From: Brevibacillus brevis NBRC 100599
GTDB taxonomy: Bacteria > Bacillota > Bacilli > Brevibacillales > Brevibacillaceae
NCBI RefSeq assembly: GCF_000010165.1
Contig: NC_012491.1
Coordinates: forward strand, 2,102,001 to 2,166,000
DNA length: 64,000 bases
Reading direction: 5' to 3'
In this document: piece after piece, positions 26,858 through 36,105 of the stretch
How the letters are laid out: each line of letters starts with the position of its first letter
Numbering within the stretch: position 1 is the first letter of the stretch
Translations under genes and position numbers: made by a program
The notes under the pieces: generated by a model
Database searches by the model: none
Told to the model about the DNA's origin: nothing
What the model saw: only the letters and a program-made list of their open reading frames with translations

Positions 26858-27349
26858 TCATGACAATTGCTTGTCATTTTTTACACGCCTGACGAGATCG
26901 AGTGCCTCCTTGAACCCCAGTTCCTTGCCTAAAAAGACTTGTCCTTCGGCGGGGGTAGAAGCGCGGGCCTGGCTTAAGTTCTGAAGCTCGTGCGTCAAGA
27001 GATGCTCGACCAGATAAAGCTGTACCTGACCAATTTCCCGTTCGCTTTTCCGATCACGCTCCTTGAATTTAGCCCGCTGTTGACTTTCCTCCACATACTT
27101 GTCAATATCATCCTCCAAAAAATGTGAGGCATTGCAGATGATATGGCGGTAGTCATCCGTCTTAGAGGGAATGGTACGGATGGTGTGACCGAGATGGGCG
27201 AGGAGAAATTTGTTCAAGACGATTGGGTCACGGGTGTAGTTGTTATGCAGCAGGGAATATTCCCCCAAAAAAGAACCGCTGTCCTTATCATAGCTATGCA
27301 ATAAAGTGTAAGAAGAGCAGTACGTGCAGTACAGTAAATAATCTCTCAT
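26858..27349 (-). CDS. Hypothetical protein with an N-terminal CxxC
   Basis: A 163-residue protein starting MRDYLLYCTYCSSYTLL; GGAGGG lies 8 bases before the ATG. It has one N-terminal CTYC, a central His-rich stretch and a charged C-terminal half (AKFKERDRKSEREIGQ). There is no membrane segment or signal peptide. I do not recognise the family. It is divergent from ddl, 225 bases away. Confidence 0.65.
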   Translation of the reverse strand: MRDYLLYCTYCSSYTLLHSYDKDSGSFLGEYSLLHNNYTRDPIVLNKFLLAHLGHTIRTIPSKTDDYRHIICNASHFLEDDIDKYVEESQQRAKFKERDRKSEREIGQVQLYLVEHLLTHELQNLSQARASTPAEGQVFLGKELGFKEALDLVRRVKNDKQLS

Positions 27350-27435
27350 GGAAATCCCTCCAAAAAATAGCTCCATGACAGGAATTTTATTTATATCGTA
27401 TGAGAAAAAACGTGAGCAGGTGATACTTGCTTCTC

Positions 27436-27464
27436 TTGTTTTTGGCGTTTGGTTTGTGTATGCT
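27436..27464 (+). promoter_or_regulatory. Putative sigma-A promoter of ddl
   Basis: TTGTTT (27436-27441) and TATGCT (27459-27464), spacer 17, about 110 bases before ddl. Confidence 0.45.
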
Positions 27465-27574
27465 AAATGACGGGCTCGGCCCGGTAAATAGAGCAGATGT
27501 TGGGCTTTTGCATAGCATAGGAGAGAGTAGAAACTGGGTAGACTCTCCGGGTATCGTACGGAGGGGAAAGGAGC

Positions 27575-28711
27575 ATGACACAGATGGGAAATCAAAAGAT
27601 TCGACTGGGCATTATTTATGGAGGAAAATCCTCAGAGCATGAAGTTTCATTGCGTACGGCCATGTCCATTATGCAGGCTGTAGATGCAAATAAATATGAG
27701 GTAACCCCTGTGTACGTTCAATTGGATGGCTCTTGGGTGACTGGAGAAACACTGGCAGGTCAACTGCCGGATAAGATCGAAGCGTTGCGCTTATCGGCAA
27801 AAACACCAGTTAGTAACGAGGCAACAGAGACAGGGCAAGAGCTGGCAGTAACAAGCAAGTCAGGCTCGCTGTTTGCCATGAATGAGCAAATGGATGTTGT
27901 TTTCCCTGTGGTTCACGGACCATTTGGCGAGGATGGGACGATTCAAGGACTGCTGGAATTGGCGAATATCCCGTACGTGGGAACCGGAGTAATGGCTTCC
28001 GCTGTAGGAATGGATAAATGGATGATGAAGACCGTCTTTGCACAGGCTGGACTACCGCAAGTGAAATATGTAGGCTTGCTGCGCTCTCAATGGGAAAAAG
28101 GCCAGGACGATGTCATGGATCGGATCGAGCGTGAACTCGGCTATCCGTGTTTCGTCAAACCAGCGAATATGGGCTCCAGCGTAGGGATTAATAAAGCGAA
28201 AAATCGTGAGGAACTTAAGCACGCATTAGATGTAGCTGCCAAATTCGACCGCAGATTGATCGTGGAAGAGTTCGTTCAGGTTCGTGAGTTGGAGATTGGC
28301 GTTTTGGGGAATGAAGAACTGATGACATCTGTCGTTGGGGAAGTCATTGCCGCTAAAGAATTTTACGATTATGAAGCCAAGTACAAGGGGGCGGGAACAG
28401 AGCTCTCCATTCCTGCCATCGTTCCCGAGCATGTATCCGAACAAATCGCGGAAATAGCCAAGCAGGCATTCCAAGCACTCGATGGCTCTGGCCTTTCCCG
28501 TGTAGACTTTTTCTGGGATGAAAAAAACGACAAACTCTATATCAACGAAGTGAATACGATGCCAGGCTTTACGCCGTTTAGCATGTATCCAATGCTCTTC
28601 CAAGCTGCGGGTGTGGGCTACAGCGAGCTGATCGATCGTCTGGTACAACTCGCTATCGAGCGACATGCGGATAAAGGTCGCAACGTCGTAGATGCGGAAG
28701 AGTTGGAGTAA
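27575..28711 (+). CDS. ddl: D-alanine--D-alanine ligase
   Basis: ATP-grasp ligase making the D-Ala-D-Ala dipeptide for peptidoglycan. Motifs: IYGGKSSEHEVS at the N-terminus, VVHGPFGEDGTIQG, KPANMGSSVGINKA (ATP binding) and INEVNTMPGFTPFSMYP at the end; 378 residues. GGAGGGG lies 8 bases before the ATG. In B. subtilis ddl is followed by murF; here murF lies 8.6 kb away on the other strand with the petrobactin operon between. Confidence 0.96.
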   Translation: MTQMGNQKIRLGIIYGGKSSEHEVSLRTAMSIMQAVDANKYEVTPVYVQLDGSWVTGETLAGQLPDKIEALRLSAKTPVSNEATETGQELAVTSKSGSLFAMNEQMDVVFPVVHGPFGEDGTIQGLLELANIPYVGTGVMASAVGMDKWMMKTVFAQAGLPQVKYVGLLRSQWEKGQDDVMDRIERELGYPCFVKPANMGSSVGINKAKNREELKHALDVAAKFDRRLIVEEFVQVRELEIGVLGNEELMTSVVGEVIAAKEFYDYEAKYKGAGTELSIPAIVPEHVSEQIAEIAKQAFQALDGSGLSRVDFFWDEKNDKLYINEVNTMPGFTPFSMYPMLFQAAGVGYSELIDRLVQLAIERHADKGRNVVDAEELE

Positions 28712-28718
28712 TCATGAG

Positions 28719-28753
28719 AAAAAAGATGCTGATGAATCGGCATCTTTTTTTTT
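28719..28753 (+). terminator. Terminator of ddl
   Basis: An 11-bp stem (AAAAAAGATGC and complement) with a 10-base loop ends in a T-run. Confidence 0.88.
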
Positions 28754-28819
28754 GTGTGGATGGAGGAACGAAATTCGGCCAGCGTATCTCTTTTAACTGT
28801 ATCCGAAGAATATTATCAC

Positions 28820-28848
28820 TTGAAATGAGAATGATAATCGTTTACATT
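28820..28848 (+). promoter_or_regulatory. Promoter of the petrobactin operon with a Fur box in the spacer
   Basis: TTGAAA (28820-28825) and TACATT (28843-28848) are spaced by 17 bases. The spacer contains TGAGAATGATAATCG (28826-28840), close to the Bacillus Fur consensus TGATAATNATTATCA. Iron-loaded Fur bound here would block RNA polymerase. The leader from here to asbA is about 75 bases, with a GAGGAGAGG RBS. Confidence 0.8.
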
Positions 28849-28925
28849 ATACATGGGACGTTTTACCAGTTATGTAAGTCGCAATGCTTGAATAAAAAAT
28901 TGGATCAAGCAAGAGGAGAGGTAAC

Positions 28926-30731
28926 ATGTTCGTAGTCAAGCATATCGCAGAGCATGCAACGATGCAGAGCTTTCTCAATTGTTATCTCCGAGAAACAGGT
29001 AGGGGCGAGTGGGTCAATCGAAAAGACGAAATTACAAAGCAGCTAACGAAAATCATACAGCCGAGTTCAACGGGTACGTACCTTCATTGTGAACTCCCGC
29101 ATCAGGGGATCTCCCTCTATGTCAGTGTCAAATATCATTCCGTGATAGGCAGGCATTTGTTTCATTATCCAGCTTGCTACCGAAGTGGTGACTGCACTCG
29201 TTTCGTTCAGGCGGACTACTTGACATTAGCGGTTCTTTTGATCAAAGAACTAACGCTTCAGCATGGGGAAAATGCAGTTCCGGATGAATTAGTCTTGCGG
29301 ATGATTCAAAGCTGCCAAAGCATTGAGAAATTTGTTCGGACGCGCCAAAGTAATGCCGAGATGTTATATGGCGTGGAACAAAGCTTCATCGAAGCAGAGC
29401 AGGCGCTTTTGTTCGGTCACTTGTTCCATCCAACGCCGAAGAGTCAGCAAGGAATTCCTGAGGCCAAGCAAGCGTTGTATGCACCGGAGTGTTGCGGGAA
29501 GTTTCAACTCCACTTGTTTGCAGCCCATCCATCGATTGTTCATGAAAAATCTGGGCAAAAAGAATCCGCTACGCAATTACTGAAGGATGAGTTTCCTTCG
29601 ATAGCTGATGTTGATCCATCATTTTCAATCGTCCCGATTCATCCGCTCCAAGCAGAATGGTTGCTCGAAAAGGTAGCTGTACAAACCTTGATCCGGAAAG
29701 GGTTGCTTCTATACCTGGGGCCAGCGGGTGAGGAGTATATGGCGACATCTTCTCTTCGAACGGTTTATCATCCTGAGAAGAAATACATGCTCAAGCTGTC
29801 AGTCCCAATCAAAGTTACGAATTCATTACGGGTCAACAAGTTAAGTGAGATGGAGATTGGTTTAGAGGCGAAGCAACTTTTTGAAACAGGGATCGGTGAA
29901 GTGAGTCGCAAGTATCCGGGCTTTGGCTTTATCTCTGATCCGGCTTACATCACGATCATGTTGGAGCATGAGGGAGAAACGGGATTTGAAGTAATCCTGC
30001 GTGATAATCCCTTTATGGGGAGGAATGCAGAACAAGTCACGCAAATCGCGGCACTCGTGCAAGATCCACTTCCTGGTTACAAGAGTCGGTTGGCAACGAT
30101 CATCCACTATCTGGCACAAAAGGAAGGGAAGGCGCCGGATGTAGTTAGTCTGGAATGGTTTAAGCGGTATGTAGACATTTCATTGAAACCAATGGTATGG
30201 CTCTATCTAAAATACGGAATTGGCTTGGAAGCTCATCAACAGAATAGTGTTGTCACGCTCAAAGACGGATACCCCGATCAGTTCTTTTATCGTGATAATC
30301 AAGGCTACTATTTCTCAGAATCGATGCAAGAAGTATTAGAGACAGAATTGCCTGGGGTTGGCAAGGCGAGTAGGAACATTTACAAAGACCATCTTGTCGA
30401 TGAGCGAATCACCTATTATATGATTTTTAACCATATGTTTGGACTTATTAATGGATTTGGAACGGAAGGTTTAATTGACGAACAAATCTTATTGGCAGAG
30501 ATGCATGAGGTTTTGACGGAGTTTTTACCTATAAATCGAGAGGCGTCGAAGTTTCTAGAGAATCTACTTACGCGTGAACAGCTTCCGTGTAAGGCGAATT
30601 TGCTCACGCGCTTCTATGATTTGGATGAATTAACCCAACCGGAAGAGAGATCATCTGTTTTTGTTTACATAGATAATCCTTTAGCAAAGGTAAAGCAGAC
30701 CGAAAAGGCAGGGCAGCATGCTTTTGGATAG
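28926..30731 (+). CDS. asbA: AsbA, petrobactin synthetase (IucA/IucC family)
   Basis: NRPS-independent siderophore (NIS) synthetase. In Bacillus anthracis AsbA adenylates citrate and couples it to spermidine. Here 601 residues, matching the known protein. Family motifs are PIHPLQAEW, an active-site stretch SSLRTVYHPEKKYMLKLS and KVTNSLRVN, and GLEAHQQN in the FhuF-like C-terminal part. First gene of the operon, directly after the Fur-box promoter. Assignment rests on the gene set asbABCDEF in order. Confidence 0.93.
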   Translation: MFVVKHIAEHATMQSFLNCYLRETGRGEWVNRKDEITKQLTKIIQPSSTGTYLHCELPHQGISLYVSVKYHSVIGRHLFHYPACYRSGDCTRFVQADYLTLAVLLIKELTLQHGENAVPDELVLRMIQSCQSIEKFVRTRQSNAEMLYGVEQSFIEAEQALLFGHLFHPTPKSQQGIPEAKQALYAPECCGKFQLHLFAAHPSIVHEKSGQKESATQLLKDEFPSIADVDPSFSIVPIHPLQAEWLLEKVAVQTLIRKGLLLYLGPAGEEYMATSSLRTVYHPEKKYMLKLSVPIKVTNSLRVNKLSEMEIGLEAKQLFETGIGEVSRKYPGFGFISDPAYITIMLEHEGETGFEVILRDNPFMGRNAEQVTQIAALVQDPLPGYKSRLATIIHYLAQKEGKAPDVVSLEWFKRYVDISLKPMVWLYLKYGIGLEAHQQNSVVTLKDGYPDQFFYRDNQGYYFSESMQEVLETELPGVGKASRNIYKDHLVDERITYYMIFNHMFGLINGFGTEGLIDEQILLAEMHEVLTEFLPINREASKFLENLLTREQLPCKANLLTRFYDLDELTQPEERSSVFVYIDNPLAKVKQTEKAGQHAFG

Positions 30732-30756
30732 CTTGAAGAGACTTGGAGGATAAGGT

Positions 30757-32625
30757 ATGGAGTTAACAATACAAGATTTCTCGATTGAAGAGGCACTTCA
30801 CTCGACACAGTACGTGCAGGTGAGAAGAAGGGTGTTTCGACAATGCATCGAGTCATTGCTCTATGAGGGAATTGTGATTCCTGAGACCATCCAAGAGGAT
30901 GACGAGACGATTTATACCCTACATGGGCTTGATGAGGGAGATCTGCCTGTTCGCTATCGGTGCCGGGGGCGGAAAAGTCCTAGTTTTGGGCTGGTACGTT
31001 TAGGGAAGGATCCCGTTACTCGAGTTGCTTTCGATCAAAGCGGAGTCGCACAGCAAGAATCTGAAGCGATATCCCTCACTCGTTTTTTAGTGGAAGTCTT
31101 CCGAATGAATAAGGTAGATGAACAAAGACTGAAGCTATTTGCGAATGATCTGGAGCAAACGTTGTTAAAGGATACATTGGCTCAATACTATCGGGTGCAA
31201 AATGATATTCGGATGCAGGGCAAATCATACGATGAGCTGGAAGGGGATTTGATGGACGGTCACCCTTACCATCCTAGCTATAAATCACGTGTTGGATTTA
31301 CCTACGTAGATCATTTTGCCTATGGTCCTGAATTTAAGCAGGAAGTTCATTTTCTATGGCTAGCGATACATAAGCGATATTCTCAAGTATCCATTGATCA
31401 AGGGAAAAATTTCGATGACCTTCTTTTGGATGAATTAGGTCGAGACCATAAAGAAGCCTTTCAACAAATCATCGTCAATCATGGATGTGATCCGGATCAG
31501 TATGCCTTCGTGCCTGTCCATCCTTGGCAGTGGCGTAATCATATCGTGCCTGGATTCCTGGACGATATCCATCGCAAAGAGATCATTGTGCTAGGAGTAG
31601 GCTCTGATGGTCATCGTCCACAACAATCCATTCGCACCTTTGCTAACAAAAGTAATCCGCATAAACCGTATCTGAAACTCTCGATCAACGTGGTGAATAC
31701 CTCAGCGGCACGTCATCTCACCCCGCACTCACTGGCAAGTGCACCCATTGTTTCGAGGTGGCTCAAGGAGATTACGGACGAAGATGTGTATTTACGAGAC
31801 GTGCAAAAGGTGATCATGCTCCAGGAGTTTGCGGCAGTGGCATACGATCCTCCCCCTGCTTCTGAACTGGTGGAAATGGTTACATTCGGAGTAATTGGGT
31901 GCATGTGGAGAGAAAGTCTCATCCCTCATCTCGAAACGGGAGAAGATGCGGTTCCTTATAACGCATTAGCGGCAGTAGAGGTGGATGAGGTGCCGTTCAT
32001 TGATCGCTGGATTCGTGAGCAAGGGCTAGAGAATTGGCTTGTGCGATTATTGGAAAGCAGTGTTTTGCCAGTCGTTCATATTCTGGTGAAACACGGAATT
32101 GCCATGGAAACCCACGCACAGAATATGATCCTGGTGCATCGGGATGGTGTTCCTACTCGGGTAGCATTGAAGGATTTTCACGAAGATTTGATTTTTTGCC
32201 AACCGTTCTTGAGTGAGCCGGACAAATGCCCGAACTTCGCGGAAGTGCATGAATATTACGCAACGAAGCCCGACGATGTGATGTTTCACATGAATGAAAC
32301 TTCAACAGTCAGAGATTTGACGTTAGAGACCTTATTTCTGATCAATCTGGGGCAACTCGCACGGCTATTGGAAGAACATTACGGATATGCCGAAGAGCGC
32401 TTCTGGGAGATGGCCGCTCAGGTTTTGGAGGGGCACCAACAACGATTCCCGGAATTGGCGGAACGATTTACGCAATTTGATCTGTTTGTTCCAAGTGTGC
32501 AAGTAGAGAAATTGACCAAGAAAAAGCTATATACAACGAACGAGAACTATCATTTACATGAAGTTCCCAATCCTTTGTTCGAGGCAAGGAAAAGGCTTCA
32601 TTCCATGGCTGTAGGAGGTTACTAG
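30757..32625 (+). CDS. asbB: AsbB, petrobactin synthetase (IucA/IucC family)
   Basis: Second NIS synthetase, which in B. anthracis adds the second spermidine arm to the AsbA product or its dihydroxybenzoyl derivative. Motifs: PVHPWQWRNHIVPGF, QQSIRTFANKS, KLSINVVNTSAARH and GIAMETHAQN. 622 residues, slightly longer than the known ~610. RBS GGAGG, 25 bases after asbA; asbC starts one base after its stop. Confidence 0.93.
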   Translation: MELTIQDFSIEEALHSTQYVQVRRRVFRQCIESLLYEGIVIPETIQEDDETIYTLHGLDEGDLPVRYRCRGRKSPSFGLVRLGKDPVTRVAFDQSGVAQQESEAISLTRFLVEVFRMNKVDEQRLKLFANDLEQTLLKDTLAQYYRVQNDIRMQGKSYDELEGDLMDGHPYHPSYKSRVGFTYVDHFAYGPEFKQEVHFLWLAIHKRYSQVSIDQGKNFDDLLLDELGRDHKEAFQQIIVNHGCDPDQYAFVPVHPWQWRNHIVPGFLDDIHRKEIIVLGVGSDGHRPQQSIRTFANKSNPHKPYLKLSINVVNTSAARHLTPHSLASAPIVSRWLKEITDEDVYLRDVQKVIMLQEFAAVAYDPPPASELVEMVTFGVIGCMWRESLIPHLETGEDAVPYNALAAVEVDEVPFIDRWIREQGLENWLVRLLESSVLPVVHILVKHGIAMETHAQNMILVHRDGVPTRVALKDFHEDLIFCQPFLSEPDKCPNFAEVHEYYATKPDDVMFHMNETSTVRDLTLETLFLINLGQLARLLEEHYGYAEERFWEMAAQVLEGHQQRFPELAERFTQFDLFVPSVQVEKLTKKKLYTTNENYHLHEVPNPLFEARKRLHSMAVGGY

Positions 32626-32626
32626 C

Positions 32627-33871
32627 ATGTTCATTGTAAATCAAAACGAGATTTCAGTGCTTGAATTGGAGAGACATAAGCAAGGATTCGAAAGCATGGA
32701 TCATTTTCGACAGCCAGAAGGAAAGAGGTACGCCGTCTGCATAGCTGACCCACTTGACGTGATTAGTCTTGTTCAATATTTACGTGAGCATGATGCCTCC
32801 GTGTTGTTAATTCATGGGGAAACCCCAATGGAAACAGCTTATCAGATGGCCGTGAAGGCAAGATGTTATGGGCTTGTTTATCAGGAGACGAAGCACTTCT
32901 TGTCCATCACGGATAAACAACAGAGCGAAAAACCATCGCTCTACCAATATAGCTCAGGCACAACGGGAGACGCGAAGCTCATCGGGAGAAGTTGGGAGGA
33001 TATCCAAACAGAAATTCATGCTTACAACCAGTTGTTTCAGGGAGAGGAAGCGTTAACCCCGATCGTGCTGGCATCGGTGACACATTCGTATGGATTGATA
33101 TGTGGAGTTTTGGCAGCTTTGGAGCGGGGGAGTAAGCCTTCGATTGTGACGCACAAAAATCCGAAGTTTGCTTTGCAGGTGATTCAAGATACTCCCCAGC
33201 ATATTGTGTATGGTCTGCCAGTCTTTTATCACATCTTATCTAGCTTTACGCGAGAGCAGGTACGCTTTCACCGGTTAATGACATCAGGAGCTCCCATGCC
33301 AGAAGGCCTGTTTCTCAAGCTGCAAGGCATGAGCGACATCTTGATGCAACAATATGGATGCTCCGAGGGGGGATGCGTCAGTATGAGTAAGCAGATGCGG
33401 ACCCATACAGATCTGGGAGTTCCCCTTTCCCATGTAACAATGACAGCAGGCGAAAATGAAGAACAACCCGGTGAAATTAAGATTTGGAATGGACAGAACG
33501 AAATAGCGACGCAGGATTTAGGTTTCTGGACAGGAGAAGGACATATTCAATTTGTATCAAGGATGGATGATGTGATAAACGTTTCTGGCTTAAAGGTATT
33601 TCCTTTAGAGGTCGAGGACGTCATTTTGAAAATGAGTGGGATAAAAGAAGTTGTCGTGTATCGTGGACATCATCCGGTCATGGGAGAGATTGTGAAGGCG
33701 CAGGTTATTGCAGAGGGAGGAGCTACGTCTGAACAAATCAGGAAATGGTGCCAGGATCGTTTGCCAGGCTATAAAGTCCCATTCGAAATCCAATGCGTGA
33801 AGAGCATTCCTAAAACAGCTACAGGAAAAATCAGCCGTCGATTAGTAGAAACGGAGACGATCAGTAAATGA
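32627..33871 (+). CDS. asbC: AsbC, 3,4-dihydroxybenzoate-activating AMP ligase
   Basis: Adenylate-forming ligase that activates 3,4-dihydroxybenzoate and loads it on the carrier AsbD. The P-loop-like motif is YQYSSGTTGDAK; LMQQYGCSEGG, a hinge segment (RMDDVINVSGLKVFP) and the catalytic lysine in PKTATGKISR are present. At 414 residues it lacks most of the usual N-terminal domain of ~540-residue ligases, as AsbC does. It overlaps asbD by 4 bases. Confidence 0.92.
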   Translation: MFIVNQNEISVLELERHKQGFESMDHFRQPEGKRYAVCIADPLDVISLVQYLREHDASVLLIHGETPMETAYQMAVKARCYGLVYQETKHFLSITDKQQSEKPSLYQYSSGTTGDAKLIGRSWEDIQTEIHAYNQLFQGEEALTPIVLASVTHSYGLICGVLAALERGSKPSIVTHKNPKFALQVIQDTPQHIVYGLPVFYHILSSFTREQVRFHRLMTSGAPMPEGLFLKLQGMSDILMQQYGCSEGGCVSMSKQMRTHTDLGVPLSHVTMTAGENEEQPGEIKIWNGQNEIATQDLGFWTGEGHIQFVSRMDDVINVSGLKVFPLEVEDVILKMSGIKEVVVYRGHHPVMGEIVKAQVIAEGGATSEQIRKWCQDRLPGYKVPFEIQCVKSIPKTATGKISRRLVETETISK

Positions 33872-34134
33872 CACGATCAGAAAGAATCGAGCAAATCCAT
33901 ACGATCATGACCGAAAAATTAAAATTATCGCATATTCACACGCTAGAAGAGTCTATGAGATTGAATGAGGATCTACATATAGATTCGATTATGCTATTGC
34001 AACTGATTGTGTATATCGAAGAAGATTTGCAATTGGTAGTTCCTGCTCATGAGTTAGATCCACGAATCTTCCAAACGGTTGGATCGCTCCTTACTTTTGT
34101 TGAACAGCTGGAACCGCAGCATGTATCGAAATAG
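33868..34134 (+). CDS. asbD: AsbD, aryl carrier protein
   Basis: An 88-residue carrier protein; the serine in LHIDSIMLLQL is the phosphopantetheine attachment site. It holds 3,4-dihydroxybenzoate as a thioester after AsbC acts. The ATG overlaps the asbC stop (ATGA), so the pair is translationally coupled. A phosphopantetheinyl transferase must come from elsewhere. Confidence 0.92.
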   Translation: MTRSERIEQIHTIMTEKLKLSHIHTLEESMRLNEDLHIDSIMLLQLIVYIEEDLQLVVPAHELDPRIFQTVGSLLTFVEQLEPQHVSK

Positions 34135-34166
34135 CGTCTATACAAACAGCGAGTGGGGGATACAGA

Positions 34167-35150
34167 ATGGTTAAGGTTCATTGCATCATTTCTTGCCTAT
34201 GCGAAGTGATTAAGCGCCGCACAAAGATTGATTATCGTCCCTATTATTTTGGCATATGGGATGCCGAGTACTCCATTACAGATCAAGGTGTGGTCACCTA
34301 TTACATTGATAACCATGAGGAGATTATCAAGGGATATGAGCGACTTTTCCGAGCGAAAGTAACAGAATGGTATGATCATTCCCAAGATAAAGCCTCCAAT
34401 CTGGACATGTTCTTAGAGCTAATCGATAAGCGTACCGAGGATCAGTTTGTCCTTGTTCAGATAGACATGTCGCTGGTTCCAGAACGAGATAATAAATTTG
34501 CGTTGAAGCCATTCCCGCATTTTTTGATGATTTCAAAGACGGAGAATGAGGATGAGTGGTTTATGTTTGACCCGGATTTTCGTTGGGAGGGCAATGTGAA
34601 GAAGGAGACGGTGATCAAAGCCTTCTTGGAAAATCCGTTTGGTGGCGGCTTTATGGTGGATGCGAGTGAAATTAAGGAACCAACCTATGAAATGATCCAC
34701 GACTATTTCTACGACGCACTCAAGCGTGATCATAACCCGTTCACCCTTGAACTGAAGCAATTGATTACAGACATGGCAGAAGGACGCAATGGATACAACT
34801 TGGACATGTTGCTTGCGGCAGTGACTCAAGTGAAAGTGATTGCAATCCGCAAATACAGCTACGAGTACGCATTTCTCTATCTGCAAGATTACCTGCAATA
34901 CCATCGTGATGAGTTTTTGCGCATTGCCTACAAAGTGGAGGACATCTACCAAGGGTTTACGACAGCTCAGTACTTGTCTGTCAAAATGGCGATGACCAAG
35001 AATATGGCGTTGTTGCCTCCGATTATCGAGGCGCTTGAAGAGATTGATCTGATCGAGCTTGAAGTGAAAAAAGAGTTGGAACGTCAGTTTGTTCTGTGGA
35101 CCCAAATGGATAAAAGTCTCGTCACTGTCGACGAAAAAGGGTGGAGGTAA
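34167..35150 (+). CDS. asbE: AsbE, dihydroxybenzoyl-spermidine transferase
   Basis: In B. anthracis AsbE transfers 3,4-dihydroxybenzoate from AsbD to spermidine or to the citryl-spermidine intermediates. Length 327 equals that of the known protein, and order and neighbours match. I recognise it mainly by context and length; motifs are not widely known (DYRPYYFGIWDAEY near the N-terminus, KPFPHFLMISKT in the middle). AsbF follows 7 bases later. Confidence 0.85.
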   Translation: MVKVHCIISCLCEVIKRRTKIDYRPYYFGIWDAEYSITDQGVVTYYIDNHEEIIKGYERLFRAKVTEWYDHSQDKASNLDMFLELIDKRTEDQFVLVQIDMSLVPERDNKFALKPFPHFLMISKTENEDEWFMFDPDFRWEGNVKKETVIKAFLENPFGGGFMVDASEIKEPTYEMIHDYFYDALKRDHNPFTLELKQLITDMAEGRNGYNLDMLLAAVTQVKVIAIRKYSYEYAFLYLQDYLQYHRDEFLRIAYKVEDIYQGFTTAQYLSVKMAMTKNMALLPPIIEALEEIDLIELEVKKELERQFVLWTQMDKSLVTVDEKGWR

Positions 35151-35157
35151 AGATCAT

Positions 35158-35994
35158 ATGAAACTCTCATTGTGCACAATTACTTTTCGCCACCAGTTGA
35201 TTTCGTTTGCACAGCTTGTTCAATTTGCTCATCGTCATCATTTTGATGGAATCGAGTTATGGGGAACTCACGCCCAGCATCTGTACGATCATGATCGAGT
35301 AGAGATGGAGGAGCAGGTAAGGCTGGTCAGGGATCAAGGCATGAGTATCTCCATGCTTAGCGATTATCTGGATATTGCTACTTCATCTGGATTTCAGCGT
35401 ACATTGGAAAAAGCAAAAAGACTCATTTCACTGGCGAATCTGTTACATGTGAAGCAAATCAGGACGTTTGCTGGACAGAAGGCAAGTCAAGAAGTAGGGC
35501 CAGAAGAGCGTGCACGCTATGTGTATCATCTGCAAATCTTATGTAAGATGTGTCAAGAGCACGGGATTCAGCTTTTGGTCGAAACACATCCGAACACGCT
35601 TACAGATTCGCTGAGTTCTACACTTGCCTTGTTGCAGGAAGTCAATCATCCTGCACTAAAAGTGAATCTTGATTTTCTTCATATCTGGGAATCCGGTGCT
35701 GATCCGATCGATGCGTACGAGCAATTGAGACCGTGGGTAGCTCATTATCATTTGAAAAATATTTCTTCATCGGATCATTTACCAGTATTCGCTCCGCATA
35801 ATGTATATGCCCCTAACGGCGATCGTGAGGGAATGGTATTGCTCGGTGAAGGTGTTGTAGATTATGGGCCTATTTTAGAAAAGATTGCGGATACGGATTA
35901 TTTTGCATCGATTGAATGGTTTGGTCAGAGTCCGCAGCGTGTATTAGCGGAAGAGGTAGAGTGGTTGCGGAAGGCAATGATGGTTCGTGCGTAA
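35158..35994 (+). CDS. asbF: AsbF, 3-dehydroshikimate dehydratase
   Basis: TIM-barrel enzyme (xylose-isomerase-like fold) that converts 3-dehydroshikimate to 3,4-dihydroxybenzoate, the catechol of petrobactin. Candidate metal-site segments are FDGIELWGTHAQH, LLVETHPNTL, KVNLDFLHIWE and HYHLKNIS. 278 residues. ATG 35158 is chosen because GGAGGT lies 9 bases upstream; that site is inside the end of asbE. Confidence 0.93.
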   Translation: MKLSLCTITFRHQLISFAQLVQFAHRHHFDGIELWGTHAQHLYDHDRVEMEEQVRLVRDQGMSISMLSDYLDIATSSGFQRTLEKAKRLISLANLLHVKQIRTFAGQKASQEVGPEERARYVYHLQILCKMCQEHGIQLLVETHPNTLTDSLSSTLALLQEVNHPALKVNLDFLHIWESGADPIDAYEQLRPWVAHYHLKNISSSDHLPVFAPHNVYAPNGDREGMVLLGEGVVDYGPILEKIADTDYFASIEWFGQSPQRVLAEEVEWLRKAMMVRA

Positions 35995-35997
35995 GTG

Positions 35998-36036
35998 AAA
36001 AAGGTCGGGGGCGCAGGGGTGCTTCCGATCTTTTTT
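35998..36036 (+). terminator. Terminator of the petrobactin operon
   Basis: AAGGTCGG pairs with CCGATCTT (one G-U) around a GC-rich loop, followed by TTTTTT. It begins right after the asbF stop. Confidence 0.7.
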
Positions 36037-36105
36037 CGTGTAAAAGGAAACCAAGTGCTTCCAGTGAGCGTCTACGTATTGATTACTTATTCGGGAGGAC
36101 CCTTG

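Noticed and set aside
28714..28935. 73-codon frame between ddl and asbA
   Set aside because: It spans the ddl terminator, the Fur box and the asbA RBS and has no RBS of its own.
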